Assembly (NCBI GenBank): GCA_947176435.1
Contig: CAMWQH010000042.1
Span: 1 to 5,929 of the forward strand
Origin: an uncultured Mycoplasmataceae bacterium
Lineage (GTDB): Bacteria; Bacillota_I; Bacilli_A; Mycoplasmatales; Mycoplasmoidaceae
Length of the DNA stretch: 5,929 bases
Direction: 5' to 3'
Part shown: in pieces, positions 1-3,941 of the stretch
Position numbering within the stretch: the stretch's first letter is position 1
How the letters are laid out: each line of letters starts with the position of its first letter
The notes under the pieces: generated by a model
Told to the model about the DNA's origin: nothing
Databases searched by the model: none
What the model saw: only the letters and a program-made list of their open reading frames with translations
Position numbers and translations under genes: made by a program

Positions 1-54
1 TAAATTTTCAATTGAACCAAAAGAAAGATTTTGTTTTTTTAATTTTAATCCTAG
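1..54 (-). pseudogene. ispD: IspD C-terminal remnant beyond an in-frame stop
   Basis: After the TAA at 57-55 the same frame stays open to the window edge and reads LGLKLKKQNLSFGSIENL. This matches the C-terminal IspD pattern, in which a Gly-x-x-x-Asn-x-Lys segment carries the substrate-binding lysine (Lys213 of E. coli, from memory). Counting from the Thr-Asp of the family's TDDASL segment to the Asn of the GDYTN segment as I recall it in Bacillus IspD, the spacing is identical here if the stop codon is counted as one residue. The stop falls where the family has Leu, so a single TTA to TAA change would explain it. The rest of the C-terminus lies outside the window. Confidence 0.6.
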
Positions 55-624
55 TTAAGAGAATAAGTCTGTAGATTTTTCTGAATCTTTATTTTTTCAA
101 TATTTAAACATAAATGATTGTGGAGTTTGTATTTGATAAACTTGTTCTCTAGATATATATTTATTTTCTTTAAACGAATAAATAGAATCTTTTAATTGAA
201 TTGCCGCTGTTGCATAACCATGTTTCTTTGCAACTGCAATTGAGTCATTTAATATTTTGTCAGTCAAATTTATCCTTGCACAATCATGTGTAACAATAAT
301 GTCATCAGGTTTTAAATTGTTATTTTTTTTAATATATTCAATAGATTTTTTTAGAGATTCTTGTCTTCCTTTTAAATCACCAAGAATTAATTCAACATTT
401 TTACCTTTTCAACTTCATTTTTTAAATTCATCAACTCTTTTTTTATATTCATTAATGTAACCAGGATGACAAGCAATAAAAAGCTTATCTATTTGTTTAT
501 TTCTTACAAAAGCACAGGCTGAATCTATAAAAATTTCAGAACCATCAATCTTTATTAAAGCTTTAGGACGATTTAACCCTAATCTTGTTCCTAAACCTGC
601 AGCTAATATTAATCCGTAAATCAT
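55..624 (-). CDS. ispD: 2-C-methyl-D-erythritol 4-phosphate cytidylyltransferase (IspD), apparently truncated
   Basis: IspD joins CTP and 2-C-methyl-D-erythritol 4-phosphate to give CDP-methylerythritol, the third step of the cytosolic MEP isoprenoid pathway. The frame encodes 189 aa, against the usual 220-240. It opens with the nucleotidyltransferase signature LILAAGLGTRLGLNRPKAL (residues 5-23), with Arg14 and Lys21 as likely catalytic residues. It continues with HDCAR (113-117; the family has HDAAR), QLKDSI (143-148), and REQVYQIQTPQSF (159-171), which holds the Arg and Thr thought to contact the substrate. Three TGA codons are read as Trp (residues 70, 72 and 176). The protein stops at codon 190 (TAA), while recognisable IspD sequence continues beyond, so the product lacks the conserved C-terminal Lys region and may be inactive. 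The ATG at 624 shares its A with the folD stop (TAATG), which implies co-transcription and translational coupling. A genuinely shortened enzyme or a sequencing error at position 56 is possible. Confidence 0.85.
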
Positions 625-1478
625 TATTTGTTTTGTAATTTAGTAACAGCTATTAAGTTTCTTAATAAAATTGTGATAGTCATTGGACCAACACCACCAG
701 GTACTGGAGTGATCATTGAAGCAATTTCTTTTACATCTTCAAAATCTACATCACCACAAAGTTTGTTGTTTTCATCACGGTTAATACCAACATCAATAAC
801 AATCGCACCATTTTTTACATATTCGTGGTTAATCATTTTTGCTTTACCAACAGCAGCAACTAGTATGTCTGCTTGTTTGCAAACTTCTTTTAAATTAGCT
901 GTTCTTGAATGGCAAACAGTAACTGTAGCATCTTCAAGTAATAATAATGCAGCTAAAGGTTTACCCACAATGTTACTTCTTCCAACTATAACAGCATTTT
1001 TGCCAGAAATATTAACACCAGAACGTTTAATTAATTCAATAACACCAAATGGTGTACATGGTTTTAAATAAATTTCTGACTTTCTAGCAGTTCATAGTTT
1101 ACCAACATTAGTTAAACTAAAGCAATCTACATCTTTATCTTCATCAATTGCTTCAATTACTTCTTTTTCACTGATGTGTTTTGGAATCGGTAATTGGACC
1201 AAAATACCATTTACAGATTTATCTGCATTTAGTTTTTTAATTTCATTAATTAATTCTTCTTGAGAAATGGTTTCAGGAAATTTGTCAACAGTTGTGTTAA
1301 CCCCAACTGTTTCACTTAGTCTAACCTTATTTCTTACATAAACATTACTTGCTTGGTTATCGCCAACTTGGATAATTTTTAAACAAGGAGTAATGTTTTT
1401 TGATTTTAATTCTTCAATTTCTTTTTTTAGTTCTTCACAAATTTGTGATGATATTAATTTACCGTCAATAATTTTCAT
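624..1478 (-). CDS. folD: Bifunctional methylenetetrahydrofolate dehydrogenase / methenyltetrahydrofolate cyclohydrolase (FolD)
   Basis: FolD interconverts 5,10-methylene-THF, methenyl-THF and 10-formyl-THF using NADP, supplying one-carbon units for purines and formyl-Met-tRNA. The frame encodes 284 aa, the usual family length. Visible motifs are the catalytic YVRNK (Tyr47 to Lys51), GILVQLPIP (91-99), KDVDCF (115-120, where most homologues have DVDGF), PCTPFG (140-145), the Rossmann-fold signature VGRSNIVGKP (165-174), and PVPGGVGPMT near the C-terminus. Codon 129 is TGA read as Trp; with the standard code the gene would split there into two fragments. The ATG at 1478 is preceded by an A/T-rich leader with no clear Shine-Dalgarno, and it sits about 19 bases from a TATAAT (1502-1497), so a very short leader is likely. 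It is first in a two-gene operon with ispD and divergent from ispF. Confidence 0.96.
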
Positions 1479-1493
1479 AAGTTTTTAATTAAT

Positions 1494-1513
1494 GTTATTA
1501 TATTTATAATAAC
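1494..1513. promoter_or_regulatory. Palindromic divergent promoter between folD and ispF
   Basis: The 46-base gap between folD and ispF contains a perfect inverted repeat: GTTATTATA, a TT spacer, TATAATAAC. Each arm is a consensus -10 box facing outward: TATAAT at 1505-1510 on plus for ispF, and at 1502-1497 on minus for folD-ispD. Transcription starts would fall near 1517 and 1490, giving leaders of roughly 8-12 bases. No good -35 box is seen on either side, and neither gene has a Shine-Dalgarno. The two start sites share DNA, so polymerase at one could exclude the other, or a dimeric regulator could sit on the palindrome. The -10 boxes are read directly; regulation is inferred. Confidence 0.55.
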
Positions 1514-1524
1514 TTTAATTTAAT

Positions 1525-1977
1525 ATGTATTTAATTGGACAAGGCGTTGATCAACACAAATTAGTGAAGAAAACCAATTCTACTGTTGTGTTAGGTGGTG
1601 TAAGAATTAAATCAGATTATAAAATAGTAGCTCATTCTGATGGAGATGTAGTTTTGCATTCTCTATCAAATGCTATTTTAGGATGTGTTCAAGGTGGAGA
1701 TATTGGAGAATACTTTAAAGATACAGATCCTAAAAATAAAAATCTAGATTCATCAAAAATACTTAAATTTTGTTTAAAAAAACTTAATAAAGCAAAGATA
1801 GTTAATGTTGATTTAACTATTCAATGCGAAAACATTATTCTTAAAGATTTGAAGAAACAAATTAAGCAAAATTTGATTGAATTATTGAATTGTAAAAAAG
1901 TAAATGTAAAAGCAACAAGATTTGAACAAAAATCAGATCTTATTACTTGTCATTCAATAGTTCTTATAAATAAGTAA
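1525..1977 (+). CDS. ispF: 2-C-methyl-D-erythritol 2,4-cyclodiphosphate synthase (IspF)
   Basis: IspF cyclises CDP-methylerythritol 2-phosphate to MEcPP with release of CMP, two steps after IspD in the MEP pathway; the family works as a zinc-dependent trimer. The frame encodes 150 aa, near the usual 155-160. Motifs are GQGVDQHKL (5-13; Asp9 and His11 as metal ligands), HSDGDVVLH (37-45; His45 as third ligand), GGDIGEYFKDTD (57-68) and VKATRFE (128-134). Two departures stand out. Family Asp in the TDALLG segment is Asn49 here (SNAILG). The C-terminal GFTGRGEGIA loop is absent, replaced by a short KSDLIT stretch (137-142). The enzyme may still be active, since the metal site is complete. The ATG has no upstream Shine-Dalgarno. 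Its stop lies 2 bases from the stop of the convergent nuclease gene, leaving no room for a terminator. Confidence 0.93.
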   Translation: MYLIGQGVDQHKLVKKTNSTVVLGGVRIKSDYKIVAHSDGDVVLHSLSNAILGCVQGGDIGEYFKDTDPKNKNLDSSKILKFCLKKLNKAKIVNVDLTIQCENIILKDLKKQIKQNLIELLNCKKVNVKATRFEQKSDLITCHSIVLINK

Positions 1978-1979
1978 AC

Positions 1980-2555
1980 TTAAATGCAATTCTTTTCTAA
2001 AAATCTTATTACATTTTGTTCTCATTCTCTTCGTTTCGGATTAGAAATATAGTTCATTTTATCGTTATACATTGCCCTCAAATAAAAACTTCAATCAGGT
2101 AAATTAAATTCTGTATCGAATGCTTTAGCAACGATATCTTTTTGTTTGTCTTCTCATTTTTTAACCTTTTGTTCAGTTCCGCTTTCGACTTTATCATCAA
2201 CTAAAAAATATGTTATGTCTTTTTCGTTTTCTTTTGAATAAGCATAAACAACAATTACATTAGAATGAGGAAAACCTGAATTTCAAACTATTTTTTTAGT
2301 CTTCGATGTTTTACATTCAATATTAATTGCAATCTTGTATTCTTCTAATATAAAATCAGGGTATTGTTGCGATCCGTTTGGTTGATAAATATATTTAATT
2401 TGATATTTATCAAATAATTCTTTAATATTTTGTTCAAAATGTTCTCCTGTTTTTACTCGTGGAATTCTCTTAAAATTTATTGCAAAAGTGTATTCGTTTG
2501 ATTTATGATCCAACAAATTTTTGAACAAATTTATTAATTTTATTTTTTTATCCAT
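1980..2555 (-). CDS. Putative type II restriction endonuclease, PD-(D/E)XK fold
   Basis: The frame encodes 191 aa. The segment YQPNGSQQYPDF (58-69), followed after 12 residues by NIECKTSK (78-85), gives the PD-(D/E)XK catalytic set Asp67, Glu80 and Lys82 typical of restriction enzymes. The preceding GEHFEQNIKELFDKY (37-51) fits the helix before the catalytic sheet. Several TGA codons are read as Trp (residues 91, 134, 155 and 178). I chose ATG 2555 over the in-frame GTG at 2561 because the AAGGAG at 2566-2561 overlaps the GTG but is 5 bases from the ATG. The gene overlaps the end of the methyltransferase gene by 16 bases in another frame, so the pair is very likely one restriction-modification unit in which this enzyme cuts the site the methyltransferase protects. 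The subfamily and target sequence cannot be told from the sequence alone. An orphan or Vsr-like nuclease is less likely given the partner. Confidence 0.75.
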
Positions 2556-3298
2556 TTTCACTCCTTAAAAACAAAATTTGGAGCATACTTTCCAAGGGCA
2601 GTATGGACTAAACAAAATTTATTTACATCTCATTTTTTATTAATTACATTAATTGAATAATCCTTGTTCAATTTAACATTTATAAATTCTCTTTGTAAAT
2701 ATTTAGGATAGGGGATGCTAAAATTTGAAATAAATCTAATAGCTATTGATTTATTTGAATTTGTTCAATCATTAATTGACATAGTAACAGTTCAGTATGC
2801 TTTCTTTAAAAAAGGACGAAAATATGCATAATGTGGAACATATGTAGGACAAATTAACAATCATTTATTGTTTTTAATTTTTTCTAGGAGTTCTTTTATC
2901 AAAGAAAAAGCAGGATTTGTTATTACATAATCGTATTTAGAATAATCTACAAAAAAAGCATTATGCTTTAATCCATCTCCTGACGGAGCTAAATCAACAT
3001 TAATTTTGTTGTTTTTCAAATACAAATAAATGTTTGATGTTTCATTGTCCATTGGACAAATAACTTTTTTATTCTTTATTTTTTTTAATACAGGTTTTAA
3101 AAATCTTTCTGCTGTTTTGTACGAAGTGTAATATTCATCGTCAGGTTTACAGTATTTTGTTCTGGTTTTTCAATTAGATGAAAAAGTCCTGCAAGCGATA
3201 AACTTGCAAGACTTTTTCTTTTTTGATGAATTTAAACGGTTACTCTCTCTCTCTCTCTCTCTCTCTCGAGGCGCTTTTAATTTGTAACTAGTGGGCAT
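2540..3298 (-). CDS. Adenine-specific DNA methyltransferase (EcoRI-methylase-like), phase-variable
   Basis: The frame encodes 252 aa, read with UGA as Trp (e.g. residues 43 and 147). The conserved part begins near KPDDEYYTSY (51-60), followed by NKKVICPMDNETSNIYLYL (76-94), in the place of motif I, and YDYVITNPAFSLIKELL (122-138), which carries motif IV as NPAF (usual NPPF/Y). Further on comes a WTNSNKSIAIRFI segment. This order resembles the EcoRI adenine-methyltransferase family, whose members begin with a DEFYT-like segment. It would methylate adenine in host DNA to protect it from the nuclease encoded downstream. ATG 3298 is the only in-frame ATG, GTG or TTG ahead of the domain; the next ATG is codon 83, inside it, and an in-frame TAA lies 33 bases upstream. 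The first ~50 residues are a Lys/Arg-rich extension that includes RERERERE (11-18) from a GA repeat and a segment from a terminator-like hairpin. It is divergent from hpt. Confidence 0.8.
2561..2566 (-). promoter_or_regulatory. Shine-Dalgarno of the restriction endonuclease gene
   Basis: AAGGAG on the minus strand, within the last codons of the methyltransferase gene and 5 bases before ATG 2555. It decides that start over the GTG at 2561, which it overlaps. The gene therefore has its own strong ribosome site as well as likely coupling to translation of the upstream gene. Confidence 0.75.
3181..3217. terminator. Terminator-like hairpin inside the methyltransferase reading frame
   Basis: Two 15-base arms (3181-3195 and 3203-3217) flank a 7-base loop. 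Read on the minus strand, the RNA pairs over all 15 positions with one G-U wobble: A5-GUCUUGCAAG, loop, CUUGCAGGAC-U5. That is the shape of an intrinsic terminator acting on the methyltransferase transcript itself. On the plus strand there is one C/A mismatch, but a longer T-run follows (TTTTTCTTTTTT, 3213-3224), so it could also stop plus-strand antisense RNA before hpt. The sequence is simultaneously codons 28-39 of the methyltransferase. Structure is read directly; termination is inferred. Confidence 0.6.
3243..3267. repeat. Dinucleotide tract (CT)12C; (GA)12G within the methyltransferase gene
   Basis: Twenty-five bases of uninterrupted CT on plus, equivalent to GA on the coding minus strand, encode alternating Arg-Glu at residues 11-18 of the methyltransferase. 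Such tracts change length by slipped-strand mispairing. Here the count keeps the frame open. One unit fewer brings TAA at 3242-3240 directly after the tract (18-aa peptide). One unit more brings TAA at 3234-3232 (22-aa peptide). The tract therefore behaves as an ON/OFF translational switch, with this copy in the ON state. Confidence 0.85.
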
Positions 3299-3322
3299 TT
3301 TAATTAATCTTTGTATTGTTAA

Positions 3323-3341
3323 ATTATATTAATTATATAAT
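3323..3341. promoter_or_regulatory. Divergent promoter region between methyltransferase gene and hpt
   Basis: The 61-base gap between the start codons is almost pure A/T. On plus, TATAAT at 3336-3341 would start hpt mRNA near 3348, with a weak TTGTAT (3311-3316) as a poorly spaced -35. On minus, TATAAT occurs at 3337-3332 and 3328-3323, the second giving an 18-base leader for the methyltransferase. The box at 3332-3341 is self-complementary (ATTATATAAT), so both directions share it. In such AT-rich DNA chance matches are common, hence the modest confidence. Confidence 0.4.
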
Positions 3342-3359
3342 TTTAATAAATGTTTAACT

Positions 3360-3941
3360 ATGCAAAAACTAGATAAAAGAATAGAAAAAGTTCTATTCAC
3401 AAAACAACAAATAGATGTTGCTATTAAAAAAGCAGGAAGATGAATTGATAAAAACTATAAAGGCAAAAAGCCTTTATTAGTTGGTATCTTAAAAGGTGTT
3501 GTGCCTTTTTTTGGACATTTAGTAGTAAATATCAAAACAGATCTTACTATTGACTTCATGGTATTTTCTAGTTACCATGGTAATGTTAAAGCTACAACCG
3601 AACCTAAAATTGTAATGGATCTAAAAAACGATATTAAAGGTAAAGATGTAATCATAGTTGAAGACATTGTTGATACAGGTAAAACTTTAAGTGCTGTCGT
3701 TAAGATGTTAAAAAGAAGAAAACCAAGAAGTCTTAAAGTTGTTACTCTATTAGATAAAAAAGATTCAAGAACGGTTAATTTCAAACCTGATTACAACTGT
3801 TTTGTTGTTCCAAACTACTATATTGTAGGTTTTGGATTCGATTATGATGAAACTTTACGTAATCTTCCTTATATAGCAATATTAAAGAAAGAAATATATA
3901 ATAAGAACCTATCAACTCTAAAAGGAGCTAAAAAATGTTAA
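3360..3941 (+). CDS. hpt: Hypoxanthine(-guanine) phosphoribosyltransferase
   Basis: This cytosolic purine-salvage enzyme transfers phosphoribose from PRPP to hypoxanthine or guanine, giving IMP or GMP. Salvage is essential in mollicutes, which generally cannot make purines de novo. The frame encodes 193 aa, near the family's 180-190. The PRPP-binding loop VIIVEDIVDTGKTL (97-110) has the acidic pair Glu101-Asp102 and the DTGKT phosphate loop. GILKGVVPF (42-50) is loop I, SSYHGN (70-75) the flexible active-site loop, and LLDKK (130-134) with VGFGFDYDETLRNLPYI (156-172) forms the base-binding end. One TGA is read as Trp28. ATG 3360 is chosen because homology to the family N-terminus starts there; no Shine-Dalgarno precedes it. 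It overlaps ftsH by 7 bases, and hpt-ftsH is a common Firmicute/mollicute gene order. Confidence 0.95.
3921..3927 (+). promoter_or_regulatory. Shine-Dalgarno of ftsH
   Basis: AAAGGAG inside the last codons of hpt, 7 bases before ATG 3935. In this window only ftsH and the nuclease gene, both downstream members of overlapping pairs, have a strong Shine-Dalgarno. The promoter-proximal genes folD, ispF and hpt lack one, as does ispD. Confidence 0.8.

Noticed and set aside
257..460. Plus-strand open frame of 67 codons
   Set aside because: Lies antisense within ispD, whose conserved motifs occupy the minus strand; no recognisable protein features of its own.
628..1071. Plus-strand open frame of 147 codons
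   Set aside because: Antisense to folD, whose NADP-binding and C-terminal motifs are clear on the other strand; low-complexity shadow translation.
2558..2560. TGA after AAGGAG as the end of the methyltransferase gene
   Set aside because: TGA codes for Trp here; the real stop is TAA at 2542-2540, seven codons further on, overlapping the nuclease start.
2283..2561. Nuclease ending at 2283 as a separate 92-aa protein
   Set aside because: The apparent end is a TGA, which is Trp in this genome; the frame continues to TAA at 1980 with coherent sequence.
3243..3267. CT tract as a sequencing or cloning artefact
   Set aside because: The exact repeat count keeps an otherwise interrupted methyltransferase in frame, and both other counts create stops, which an artefact would not be expected to satisfy.
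3350..3376. Eight-codon upstream ORF overlapping the hpt start
   Set aside because: Begins at an ATG in AT-rich leader with no Shine-Dalgarno; may not even be transcribed if the -10 at 3336 is used, and short ATG frames are expected by chance.
3572..3784. Minus-strand open frame of 70 codons
   Set aside because: Antisense to the PRPP-loop region of hpt; shadow of a real gene.
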